Positions 8,140 to 15,285 of a stretch of 26,764 nucleotides of DNA are shown here, in pieces. Where the stretch lies: contig DIVW01000032.1 in NCBI GenBank assembly GCA_002428365.1, positions 1-26,764 on the forward strand, written 5' to 3'. Below the pieces are notes generated by a model that saw nothing but the letters and a program-made list of their open reading frames with translations, searched no databases and had not been told where the DNA came from. This stretch comes from Propionibacteriaceae bacterium UBA6122. Lineage in GTDB: Bacteria; Actinomycetota; Actinomycetes; Propionibacteriales; Propionibacteriaceae. Both the position numbers and the translations under genes were made by a program. How positions within the stretch are numbered: position 1 is the stretch's first letter; each line of letters opens with the position of its first letter.

Positions 8140-9199
8140 GGCGCCACCCCCTCCCGGCTACACATGCAGCGAGACTGCCTGTCAGATCTCGGCCGGCGGC
8201 GCCTGCATCGAGGGGTTTCCTGAGCCTGGGGGGTGTCCGCACGCCACCCGAGATCTCGGCGATGTTCCCGCTGACATTCTGCACGAAGACTCCGCCCTGG
8301 AACTGGATGACGATGACATCGAAGAACCCGCGGATGCGGCCATCCCACTCGTCACGGTCCCGGGGGACGAGGCCCTGACCATTGATGAGGTCGGCGACCT
8401 AATGGCCAGACGTCCGGTCAGGGTCGTGTTGGTTGCCGGCGAAGCCGAGGTTGGCAAGACCACCCTGGTGGCAGAGCTTTTCAAGCGGTTTCTCTACGGA
8501 CGGCTCGGTGTGTGGACCTTCGGCGGCTCAGAGACTCTGCGAGCTTTCAACATCCGGCTGCACCCATCATTCGCGGAGTCAGGCGCCGGCATGTCGACGA
8601 CCGAACGCACAGCGGACGAGGAAGTGCGGTTTCTCCACCTCGACCTCGCCCGAAATGGCGAACGCTTCAACATCATCGCCTCCGACGGTAAAGGCGAGTA
8701 CTTCGAGAATCTGATCGGCGGCGGCTCGGTGGCCCAAGAGGTCCCGATCGCTGGACGTGTCGACCGCTGCCTAATCGCGATAGATGGAGGCAAGCTGAGC
8801 GATCCGATGCGGCGCGACTCGAGTCTGACCCGTGGTCGGCTGCTGCTCAGTGCGCTCAGGGGCCCGGGGGGAATCCCACCCGAATGCCCGGTCGCGCTAC
8901 TCTGCACGAAATGGGATCTAGTGGACGTATCCAAGCAAGAAGCGGTCCTGACCTGGCTGAACACGCTGGCAACCAGCCAGGGCGGCGACATCGTCGTCCT
9001 CAAGGCGTCAGTACGACCGGGTCCACCGAAAACGCAGGTGGACGGCCTACTGGAGATTCTGGAGTTCGTCGCGTGCGCGCCCGATTCCAAAGCCGCATCG
9101 ATCACCGCCAGCGGCGGTGCGCTATCGATGGTCCCATCACCAACGGGCCGTCATTTCTGGCGAGCACCAGGCGGCAACATAGTGGACGCCGATGACTGA
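8132..9199 (+). CDS. P-loop GTPase with N-terminal Cys-rich (zinc) motif, double-GTPase type 2-like
   Basis: From the ATG at 8132 (AGGA five bases upstream) this is 355 residues. A short metal-binding-like segment comes first (C12, C17, C25, C35 and H37), then an acidic linker, then a GTPase domain. That domain has the P-loop GEAEVGKTT (103-111), a DxxG switch at D185-G188 and the base-recognition motif TKWD (259-262). The order fits the TRAFAC-like DO-GTPase2 group described in predicted prokaryotic conflict systems. It overlaps the gene before by 8 bases and the gene after by 8 bases, through nearly identical CGATGACTGAG junctions. It probably acts as a GTP-dependent switch, possibly as a pair with the next gene. 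A longer frame starting at 8114 or 8126 is possible but has no better signal. Confidence 0.85.
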   Translation: MTEAPPPPGYTCSETACQISAGGACIEGFPEPGGCPHATRDLGDVPADILHEDSALELDDDDIEEPADAAIPLVTVPGDEALTIDEVGDLMARRPVRVVLVAGEAEVGKTTLVAELFKRFLYGRLGVWTFGGSETLRAFNIRLHPSFAESGAGMSTTERTADEEVRFLHLDLARNGERFNIIASDGKGEYFENLIGGGSVAQEVPIAGRVDRCLIAIDGGKLSDPMRRDSSLTRGRLLLSALRGPGGIPPECPVALLCTKWDLVDVSKQEAVLTWLNTLATSQGGDIVVLKASVRPGPPKTQVDGLLEILEFVACAPDSKAASITASGGALSMVPSPTGRHFWRAPGGNIVDADD

Positions 9200-10046
9200 G
9201 ACTGCTGAGATGCCGCCCGCGAACGCTCTCTTCGTTGGCTTGCCCAAGGCCGGCAAGACGACCTACCTCGCACTCGCATACGGCACGATCGTGGATGACG
9301 ATGCTTGCGGCGTGAGTCTGCACGCACACGACGACGACAAGGTCTACCTAAACCGGATACTTGAAGCGCTCCAGGGGTTCCAGCAAGCGTCCCACACCCA
9401 GGTCGGCCAGGCCGACGGGCTGAGCCTCTCACTCCGCTTCGGGCAGCAAGAAGCTCGCCGCATCGAGGTCCCCGACCTCTCCGGAGAGACCTGGCAGGCC
9501 GTCCACGTCGAACGCGTCTGGGACCGCGAACTCGTAGACACAGTCCGGACCTGCACCGGGTTCGTGCTGTTTACCAACGTCATCGACCACAAAGCAGTCC
9601 AAACGGTCACCGAACTACAAGCCGACGCCGAGGCCTTAGGGACCTCTGACTGGGACCAAAGTGCGCCGCACACGCCGAATGTCCCTGCCGGGCCGACCCA
9701 ACTAGTCTTGGTGGATCTGCTGCACGCACTGCGTCGAGTGCACTCCGGTACATTCCGTGTCAGCGTCGTGTTGTCGGCCTATGACGCTGCCCAACCGCAG
9801 GCGATCACCCCGGCGGAATGGATCCAAGGGAACCTTCCATTGCTGGCCCAGTATCTCGAAGTGAATGCGGACGTCATCGAAAGCAGCGTCTTCGGCGTTA
9901 GCGGGCAGGGATGCTCCTACCCGCCCACCCCCGACCAACTTGAGGAATCACTGCTCGAACGCGCATACGTCCTGGGTGTCGACGGACAGAAGACTGGGCT
10001 GCTGGCACCTCTACTCTGGGCGCTTGGACGAGACGATGCGAATTAA
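9192..10046 (+). CDS. Second P-loop GTPase, double-GTPase type 1-like
   Basis: This 284-residue protein opens almost directly with the P-loop GLPKAGKTT (16-24), then has a DLSGE switch (D95, G98). At the base-recognition position it has SAYD (195-198) instead of NKxD. Guanine specificity is therefore less certain than for its neighbour, although the aspartate is retained. The segment VRTCTGFVLFTNV between these motifs is a typical core beta strand. It resembles the DO-GTPase1 family that is paired with DO-GTPase2 in predicted defence operons. The ATG overlaps the preceding stop by 8 bases, and its own end overlaps the next gene by 11 bases. No membrane segment or signal is seen. Heterodimer formation with the upstream GTPase is inference. 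Confidence 0.82.
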   Translation: MTETAEMPPANALFVGLPKAGKTTYLALAYGTIVDDDACGVSLHAHDDDKVYLNRILEALQGFQQASHTQVGQADGLSLSLRFGQQEARRIEVPDLSGETWQAVHVERVWDRELVDTVRTCTGFVLFTNVIDHKAVQTVTELQADAEALGTSDWDQSAPHTPNVPAGPTQLVLVDLLHALRRVHSGTFRVSVVLSAYDAAQPQAITPAEWIQGNLPLLAQYLEVNADVIESSVFGVSGQGCSYPPTPDQLEESLLERAYVLGVDGQKTGLLAPLLWALGRDDAN

Positions 10047-12039
10047 GGCAGAACAGGCCCTGTTCGGCTACGACGATGGACATCGGCTCCTCGCAGCGTC
10101 CCGACCGATGTCAGCCGATACGCTGCGGATGCTCCGGACACTCACTGACGCCACCTTCGAAGGTGCCGCAACCACGTACCTGACCATTCAGCCGCTTCCG
10201 TCCGAGAACCTCCAGGCATTCATTCGGACGTGGCGAGCCGACGACTGGAACCGTCCGGGAAGCGTATGGTCGCACGTGCTGCTCATCGAGCACTCAGCAC
10301 TCAGCACGATGACGGGTCTCGGAAGTATCGCGGACGCGTTCCGTCGACCTGAGCCGCACGCCGGAGCACTGCCAGACGCCGAGCTAGCTGCCTACCGGCG
10401 ACCTTTGGATCTTCCGGACTCCCGGCCGGCGAAGATGCCGCCTATCGATCAATCGACGCTGCGCGAGCTGGTGCAACTCATTTACTCCTCAAATTCCCCT
10501 CTGCAGTACCGCGTCAAATCGGTAGATGACTTCGACAAGGTTCTCCTCGCCGTGACCGAGCAGCAATGGCCTCGCCTGCGGCGGACGTTCTCCTGCAGAA
10601 CCCGCCGGCGGCCGACGCCACGCTCCGAGTTCGACCTGGAACTCGTCGAGCGTCTCCCAAGGTCGGCACGCACGGACTCTCCCGTCGCTGACTATGGTCT
10701 CGGCATCCTGGGGACCTGGGTGGACCGACTGGTCGAAGACCTCAGGTGGCCGGACGCTAGATTCCGTGCCTTCCTGCGGCTGTGCGGCACGGAGAGCTGG
10801 ACTGGTAGAAGCGACTTGCCTCAGCTTGTCGAGCTCTACGACCGCATTTCCCGGCCTAGCCCAGATACTGTGGCTGCTGCTGTCGCGGTGCGTGACGCGT
10901 TTCCCTCCCCCACGTCGCAGACACTTCTCAAGAAAGCACTGTTTGGGGCGGTGGGGACCGAACAGTTTGGCGGATGGCCGGTAACCGAGCCTGAGCGGCT
11001 TCTTGCCGCGCTAGCAGCCGCCGCCGCAATCGACCTCAAGGACATAGAGTTCGGCACGCGGCTCGCCCGCCTCGCACAAACGCCCAACGGGCGCGCGCTC
11101 TTGGCACAGATGGATCTCGAAGCCCTGCCGCTAGAAGCGCTGGAGCCAGTCGTCGCAGAAGTCGTGCGGGCAGTCGACCTCGGGGCGGCGGTGGTGCTGG
11201 CGAATGCGATGCCAGACCTCGGAGCCCTCGTGGTGTCTCGCCGACCTGAGCTTCTCGGACAGCCTGCGGTTTGGGGGAGCGTCGACAATGGGCTCCTGCT
11301 CGACCTGCTCGACGTGCAGGCAGCCTCGACGGCTGCCGACGTTCTAGAGGCCCTCCTTGCGGCGAGCTCGGTGGAGCCACTCGCGGCGATCACCAGCGCT
11401 CACCCTTCTCGGTGGTGGGAGCTCCTCGGGAAGGTCGGTGCACGAGAGAATGACTCGCTAGTCGAGGGCGCAGCACTGCTCAGGGCAGTGCTGTCCCGCA
11501 TTGGATCAGCTGCGCTCGGTTCGCCACCAGCCGAACGTTTGGCGTCACCAGGTGAACTGGTGGCGTTGGCGCTGTCGGCCGATCTCAGTGTTGGACTGTG
11601 GAGGCGCGCACGCGCCACGGACTGGGCAGATGCCCTGCCCGCGATCAAGGACGTTCAGTTGGCCCAGTTCGCGGTCGAGCGTGTGTATGCAGTTGCGCTG
11701 GCAAGCGCAGCGCAGAGCAGTTCTGCGAAAGTCCGGAGCCAAGGCTGGCGCCAGAGCTTCGAGTTACTGCACGCCGCACTGCTCGATAGCCGTTTTGACG
11801 AAGAGGCATGGCGGCTTCTTGCGAGTGTTCTCCCTGCCGGTCCAGAGTGGGACCGGTGTAGTCGTCTGCGCCGCGGAGCTGCATGGGAAGCCCGCCGCGA
11901 CGAGTGGCCTTCCGCTGCCGTCGCCAGTCTCATCGAAAGTTCACACCCGTTTCAGAACGACATGCTGGAACTCATCCATGCCCGAGGGCAGAAAAAGAAG
12001 GACCACTGGCTCAGGTCCGTTCTCCGTCTCTTCGAATGA
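10036..12039 (+). CDS. GTPase-associated protein 1 (GAP1)-like multidomain protein
   Basis: The ATG at 10036 gives 667 residues. The open frame extends further upstream but only over the GTPase gene. The N-terminus EQALFGYDDGHRLLAAS (6-22), then RPGSVWSHVLLIE (73-85), is the hallmark of the GAP1 N-terminal domain of GTPase-centred systems. A middle segment with QWPRLRRTFSCRTR (177-190) corresponds to the GAP1 middle domain. The remaining 400 or so residues are a long alanine/leucine-rich helical region. No enzyme motif is visible. In the published predictions GAP1 accompanies the double GTPases and may regulate or read their nucleotide state. It overlaps the previous gene by 11 bases and closes the operon. 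Confidence in the N-terminal match is high for a by-eye call. Confidence 0.85.
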   Translation: MRIKAEQALFGYDDGHRLLAASRPMSADTLRMLRTLTDATFEGAATTYLTIQPLPSENLQAFIRTWRADDWNRPGSVWSHVLLIEHSALSTMTGLGSIADAFRRPEPHAGALPDAELAAYRRPLDLPDSRPAKMPPIDQSTLRELVQLIYSSNSPLQYRVKSVDDFDKVLLAVTEQQWPRLRRTFSCRTRRRPTPRSEFDLELVERLPRSARTDSPVADYGLGILGTWVDRLVEDLRWPDARFRAFLRLCGTESWTGRSDLPQLVELYDRISRPSPDTVAAAVAVRDAFPSPTSQTLLKKALFGAVGTEQFGGWPVTEPERLLAALAAAAAIDLKDIEFGTRLARLAQTPNGRALLAQMDLEALPLEALEPVVAEVVRAVDLGAAVVLANAMPDLGALVVSRRPELLGQPAVWGSVDNGLLLDLLDVQAASTAADVLEALLAASSVEPLAAITSAHPSRWWELLGKVGARENDSLVEGAALLRAVLSRIGSAALGSPPAERLASPGELVALALSADLSVGLWRRARATDWADALPAIKDVQLAQFAVERVYAVALASAAQSSSAKVRSQGWRQSFELLHAALLDSRFDEEAWRLLASVLPAGPEWDRCSRLRRGAAWEARRDEWPSAAVASLIESSHPFQNDMLELIHARGQKKKDHWLRSVLRLFE

Positions 12040-12068
12040 GCCCCGGCGGCAGCTATGTCGTGCCACTG

Positions 12069-12094
12069 CTAGATGCATCGTCGAGCTCATCTAG
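12069..12094 (+). terminator. Possible hairpin after the GTPase operon
   Basis: CTAGATG (12069-12075) and CATCTAG (12088-12094) form a perfect 7-base stem with a 12-base loop, 30 bases after the last stop. It is AT-rich and has no T-run, so termination is only possible. The 149-base gap to the next gene otherwise holds nothing recognisable. Confidence 0.3.
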
Positions 12095-12188
12095 TCGGAA
12101 CCTCTAGGTTGTGCAATTGGTGATCCCCCTTCACCCTCATGCCGCGAGGAGGGGCTTGGGCCGCTGCGGTACGTGGTGAGCTTGCACC

Positions 12189-12755
12189 ATGATGCGGCTC
12201 ACCTTGGACACTAGTTGTGTCATTCACAGAGCGCAGGGCCAGGCGTTCGCCGAGCCGTTCAACGAGCTTGTCGATCTCGCTCCCGAGGGTTTGATCGGCC
12301 TTTGGCTCACGAGCGCATCTCAGGACGACCAGAGCCGGGCGTCAAGCGTGCACCGTCAGACGAACGCTGATTGGCTTCGTTCGCGAACCGTGTTGGGCGA
12401 GGTGCCTGGCCCCTTCAGACTCGACCATTCGAAAATCGGTGGTGAGGACGTCGTTCTGGACGATCGAACGGCGGAAGTCGGCGAAGTGATCGAGCGAATC
12501 GTTCTGTCTGCCGGGCTCGGACGCGGAAGCCTGGACATCAACGACCGCGTCCAGATGGCGCGGTGGCGCAAGAGGGTCACCGACGTGGAGCATCTGATCG
12601 CTCACGCGATGGCTGGACATGATCTATTCGTGACCACCGATTCGGAGGACATCCTGAGAAAGTGGGAGGCTCGCCGCCTTGAGGCTGGCATCGAGGTTGC
12701 CCATCCGGATGTCGCTCTGCTCCGCGTCCGAGCCAGCGCAGGACAGCCCGGCTGA
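12189..12755 (+). CDS. PIN-domain-like putative ribonuclease
   Basis: This 188-residue protein has the shape of a PIN nuclease. It opens with LTLDTSCVIH (D7) and has acidic positions in the middle. It closes with TDVEHLIAHAMAGHD (D132) and FVTTDSEDI (D151), the usual order of Mg-binding acids at the end of the fold. It is longer than a VapC (about 130), and no antitoxin-sized gene precedes it. The 149 bases upstream encode nothing clear, so it is not an ordinary VapBC pair. It lies on the same strand as the GTPase operon and could be a sixth, separately expressed component, or an independent nuclease. Two adjacent ATG codons (12189, 12192) could start it. Confidence 0.7.
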   Translation: MMRLTLDTSCVIHRAQGQAFAEPFNELVDLAPEGLIGLWLTSASQDDQSRASSVHRQTNADWLRSRTVLGEVPGPFRLDHSKIGGEDVVLDDRTAEVGEVIERIVLSAGLGRGSLDINDRVQMARWRKRVTDVEHLIAHAMAGHDLFVTTDSEDILRKWEARRLEAGIEVAHPDVALLRVRASAGQPG

Positions 12756-13028
12756 GCGGAACCCAAACGGTAACCGCTACAGCCCCCTGCCTTTACCCCT
12801 CGCGCGACACCTCAGGAATGGCGAGGGTTGGGGCAGGGATGCCCTCTCGTTCGACATGGCGTGCCTCGCGCGGCATCTACTGCAGAAGCCCGCGCATGCT
12901 GCTGTCATTGAGTTAATGCGTGCCCCAAGACCCAGCCTCAGTTCAGGGCTGAAGGTTCGAGCAACCAGCGGTTCAGTTGATGTGCGGGGCGTGTCCTCAC
13001 CCTGGGGATGATCGGGCTGGCCCTCACG
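12756..13028. other. Intergenic stretch with a long imperfect inverted repeat
   Basis: Between the PIN gene and the NUDIX gene, which converge, no coding region is supported. The notable content is the inverted repeat at 12785-12838. A short frame running through here has no ribosome-binding site and no recognisable product. Confidence 0.5.
12785..12838. repeat. Interrupted inverted repeat (possible terminator or REP-like element)
   Basis: Outer arms CCCTGCC (12785-12791) and GGCAGGG (12832-12838) and inner arms CCCTCGC (12797-12803) and GCGAGGG (12821-12827) pair perfectly with a small internal bulge. The arms plus GAGGGTTGGGGCAGGG resemble the widespread bacterial intergenic repeat of the GGGGTTGGGGTGAGGG type. 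It could terminate transcription from both sides. Confidence 0.55.
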
Positions 13029-13484
13029 TCAATGGCCCAATCCTGTGAGTGGCCGGCCCTGCGCAGCTGCTTCGATGGCTGCGGTTACGAACGGCGCTAT
13101 TGGGTTCAGATCGAGTGCCTCGTCGAACCGAACCCATTGTGCGAGGTCTGTGGTTCCTTGAAACTCGTTGCGAAGCGTGCCGCCAGCGACTGTGACCGGG
13201 TAGCAGAGCCGGACGTGGTGCAGCCGGATTTCCTTGCTCGCAATGTCCATCACGTCGCTGAACACCGCACACGCTCCGTCAATCGACACGACGAGCCCGG
13301 CCTCTTCGAGGAACTCCCGAGTTACCGCTTGTTGGGGATGCTCGCCGTGGTCGATACCCCCACCAGGCAACGACCACGCACCAGGGAAGTCCGAGCTTCG
13401 GCTGGCACGAGCCAGCAGAATGCAGCCGTCCCTTACCGCGACACCGTAAGCCGCAACTCGCTGCCGATCGACGCGCACTGACAT
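13029..13484 (-). CDS. NUDIX hydrolase
   Basis: This protein of about 151 residues has a complete Nudix box. In the GX5EX7REUXEEXGU pattern it reads GGIDHGE, seven residues, then REFLEEAGL. The box binds Mg and hydrolyses a nucleoside diphosphate linked to another group. The core starts RVAAYGVAVRDGCILLARAS, as in many actinobacterial MutT-like enzymes, but the substrate (8-oxo-dGTP, a dinucleotide or a sugar nucleotide) cannot be told. I chose the ATG at 13484 because the fold begins just after it. An in-frame ATG at 13508 would add eight residues. It is convergent to the PIN gene and lies 93 bases downstream of the Doc toxin on the same strand. A house-cleaning role is the default reading. 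Confidence 0.88.
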   Translation of the reverse strand: MSVRVDRQRVAAYGVAVRDGCILLARASRSSDFPGAWSLPGGGIDHGEHPQQAVTREFLEEAGLVVSIDGACAVFSDVMDIASKEIRLHHVRLCYPVTVAGGTLRNEFQGTTDLAQWVRFDEALDLNPIAPFVTAAIEAAAQGRPLTGLGH

Positions 13485-13577
13485 AGCGAGAGCTTCGCAC
13501 AACAGCATCGGCGGAACCCGCCCGCCGCCTCGGCTAACACTCGCTGGCCGGGAACATCCAAATCTGCTGCGAATGCC

Positions 13578-13940
13578 TCAATGCCAGTTCACAAGGAGCG
13601 CCGCCGCATGCTGATAGGCGGTGGAGCCACTGGCGATTTCAATGACGAGGGCGTAGGCGTCATCGTCCGGAGCGTCCAGGGTGATGCCGTTGAGCCCGTA
13701 AAACACCACGGTCGCCAGCCAGCCGATGCGCTTGTTGCCGTCCACCAGGGCGTGGTTGCGCACCAGGGATTCCAGCAGCACCGCCGCCTTTTCATCGATG
13801 CTGGGGTAAGCATCGGCGCCGAACACGCTGACTTGCGGACGGTGAACGGCCGAGTCGAGCAGTCCGATGTCGCGGATCGGCCCCACACCGAGATCCTCGA
13901 TCAGGCCAAGGACGTCCTCAAGGGTGAGGTATTCGGTCAC
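13578..13940 (-). CDS. doc: Doc-type toxin (Fic/DOC family)
   Basis: This 120-residue protein has the Doc signature HALVDGNKR (63-71): catalytic H63, D67, and the N69-K70-R71 phosphate loop. The family of this size phosphorylates elongation factor Tu and stops translation. Short Doc proteins differ from full Fic AMP-transferases in length and in using ATP in an inverted orientation. It starts inside the end of the antitoxin gene (ATGA overlap at 13937-13940), a classic toxin-antitoxin arrangement. All key residues are present, so the toxin should be active. The partner is a ribbon-helix-helix protein rather than the textbook Phd. Confidence 0.9.
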   Translation of the reverse strand: MTEYLTLEDVLGLIEDLGVGPIRDIGLLDSAVHRPQVSVFGADAYPSIDEKAAVLLESLVRNHALVDGNKRIGWLATVVFYGLNGITLDAPDDDAYALVIEIASGSTAYQHAAALLVNWH

Positions 13941-14140
13941 TGACCGAGTCTGTCGAGCAGGTTGGCGTAGCGGTCCCGTGCCGCGGCCGACATGGCGGTG
14001 ACTTTGTCGCGGTGAACCCGACGCGACGCTGCCTCATGAATGGCGCGCACCGTCGCCTCCTGCTTGCTCACGCCCTCAGCCTCGGCCAGCAGGGCGAGCG
14101 CCTGCTCGTCCTCGGGGGTCAGTCGTAGAGTCATCGCCAT
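13937..14140 (-). CDS. Ribbon-helix-helix antitoxin partner of Doc
   Basis: This small protein of about 67 residues begins MAMTLRLTPEDEQALALLA. This is the beta strand and first helix of a ribbon-helix-helix DNA-binding domain, followed by VSKQEATVRAIHEAA for the second helix. The basic, helical tail should bind and block the Doc toxin. I chose the ATG at 14140 because a TATCAT -10 box ends exactly 7 bases upstream, as in other leaderless starts in this window. An ATG at 14149 would lie inside that box. A perfect inverted repeat overlaps the promoter (14150-14166) and is the likely autoregulatory operator. The overlap with the toxin gene couples their translation. Confidence 0.85.
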   Translation of the reverse strand: MAMTLRLTPEDEQALALLAEAEGVSKQEATVRAIHEAASRRVHRDKVTAMSAAARDRYANLLDRLGQ

Positions 14141-14147
14141 AGCCGCC

Positions 14148-14166
14148 ATGATACCAAACTGGTATC
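14148..14166 (-). promoter_or_regulatory. Promoter and operator of the RHH-Doc operon
   Basis: GATACCA (14150-14156) and TGGTATC (14160-14166) form a perfect 7-base inverted repeat with a 3-base gap. On the minus strand the inner arm runs into TATCAT (14153-14148), a good -10 box 7 bases before the chosen ATG. A dimeric RHH antitoxin bound here would block RNA polymerase directly. Confidence 0.75.
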
Positions 14167-14340
14167 GCGGGATCAGGTTGTTTGCACTCCGCGATCACCC
14201 CACGAAACGAGGCGCAAGAGGTGCACCAATCGACCCGCCCCGAAGATGTCGGAGGCGCCGTCTAGGTTTCATCGCATGAAGATCGCCCCGTACCTCCAAC
14301 CTCGCCCACCCGGGCGGGAGTTGTCCTGGGAAGGAAGCAA

Positions 14341-14640
14341 ATGGCTTCCATTCGTTACTACCGGCGCCGATTTCTCAACCGGCGCGGGCATCACGCTGGC
14401 GCCTACGTCCTTGCAGACGTCCACCTCGAGCGGTTCCCCAGCGGCGATTCGAGCGCGATTGAGGTGTGCGCTTCGCTCACCGTCGCCGATTGCGGGCGCG
14501 TCGCCACTCTGGATTTCAACATGCCGGACGCCCGGTCTGCCGCAAACGCGCTTCACAAGGCCCGGCTTCTGCGCGAGGTCGTCGAAGGATTCGTCGCTGC
14601 GCTCGAGGAATGCGTTGAGGCCACACACCAGGCAACGTGA
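14341..14640 (+). CDS. Hypothetical protein, 99 residues
   Basis: A good ribosome-binding site (GGGAAGGAAG) precedes the ATG by about 4 bases, and the frame shows strong GC bias at the third codon position, so this is probably real. The protein has a basic start (RYYRRRFLNRRG), then alternating beta-like strands (YVLADVHLERF, AIEVCASLTVADCGRVATLDFN), then a long helix. This is a small alpha/beta protein with no catalytic motif I recognise and no signal peptide. It ends 24 bases before the VapB start but does not look like part of that module. I do not recognise the family. Confidence 0.6.
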   Translation: MASIRYYRRRFLNRRGHHAGAYVLADVHLERFPSGDSSAIEVCASLTVADCGRVATLDFNMPDARSAANALHKARLLREVVEGFVAALEECVEATHQAT

Positions 14641-14651
14641 TTGCAGAGTGC

Positions 14652-14664
14652 TAGCATGATTCTC
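14652..14664 (+). promoter_or_regulatory. Extended -10 promoter for leaderless vapB
   Basis: TGC-TAGCAT, an extended -10 box with TAGCAT at 14652-14657, is followed by 7 bases and then the ATG at 14665. Transcription should start at or next to the ATG. No -35 match is evident. The identical TAGCAT-N7-start layout precedes the CPBP gene. Confidence 0.65.
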
Positions 14665-14892
14665 ATGTCCACGCTCTACATTCGCGAGGTGCCAGAGGCC
14701 GTGGCCGAGACGCTGAAGGAGCGGGCTGCGGCCCAAGGCCAGTCGCTGTCGGCGTACGTGGCCGGGGAGTTATCGAAGCTCGCCGCCCGCCCCACCAATG
14801 ACGAGGTGCTCGCGCGCCTTCGCAAGCTGGACCGCACCGGCGGCCCGTCCTCCGACGAGATTGTCGAAGCCGTCCAGGCTGGACGCCGGTGA
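14665..14892 (+). CDS. vapB: VapB-type antitoxin (RHH/FitA-like)
   Basis: This 75-residue antitoxin begins MSTLYIREVPEAVAETLKER. This is the ribbon strand and first helix of FitA/VapB RHH domains, and SLSAYVAGELSKLA forms the second helix. A helical tail with DEVLARLRKLDR and EIVEAVQAGR should wrap the PIN toxin and its active site. The ATG at 14665 is preferred over upstream alternatives (TTG 14641, ATG 14656), because a TAGCAT -10 box overlaps the ATG at 14656 and would leave 14665 as a leaderless start. The toxin gene starts within its stop (GTGA). Confidence 0.9.
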   Translation: MSTLYIREVPEAVAETLKERAAAQGQSLSAYVAGELSKLAARPTNDEVLARLRKLDRTGGPSSDEIVEAVQAGRR

Positions 14893-15272
14893 TCGTCGTT
14901 GACGCCTCGGCGATTGTCGAAGCACTCGTCGGCGCCGCACCGAGCGACGATCTTCTCGACGCTCTGCGCGGCGACCTTGAGGCACCCCACCTGCTCGACA
15001 TCGAGGTACTTTCCGCTCTTCGCGGGCTTCAACTCGGCGGCAGAATCACCGAAAGCCAAGCCGACCAGGCGCGGGCCAACTACGCCGCGCTCGGCATCAA
15101 CCGCCACGAGGCCGCACCGTTCGCCGAGCGAATCTGGCAATTGCGGCACCAGTTCACCGCCTACGACGCTGCCTACCTTGCCCTCGCTGAAGGGCTCGCT
15201 GCCCCACTACTCACCTGCGACGTCAAGCTGGCCACACCAGGCCACCAGGCGAGCGTCCGCCTGACTTCTTGA
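14889..15272 (+). CDS. vapC: VapC-type PIN ribonuclease toxin
   Basis: This 127-residue PIN-domain RNase has the full acidic set: D5 (MIVVDASAIVEAL), E39 (DIEVLSALRG), D93 (TAYDAAYLALAE) and D111 (LLTCDVKLA). Such toxins cut tRNA or rRNA with Mg. The GTG start overlaps the vapB stop by 4 bases. Length is standard and no damage is visible, so the module is probably functional. It converges with the MazEF remnant, whose end lies only 13 bases away. The specific RNA target cannot be inferred. Confidence 0.92.
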   Translation: MIVVDASAIVEALVGAAPSDDLLDALRGDLEAPHLLDIEVLSALRGLQLGGRITESQADQARANYAALGINRHEAAPFAERIWQLRHQFTAYDAAYLALAEGLAAPLLTCDVKLATPGHQASVRLTS

Positions 15273-15285
15273 CGCCCCATCGGGC

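Noticed and set aside
9865..10035. Upstream extension of the GAP1-like gene
   Set aside because: These 57 codons lie within the second GTPase gene. GAP1 homology begins at the ATG at 10036.
12679..13011. 110-codon plus-strand frame downstream of the PIN gene
   Set aside because: It overlaps the PIN gene, runs through an inverted repeat, lacks a ribosome-binding site and shows no protein-like pattern.
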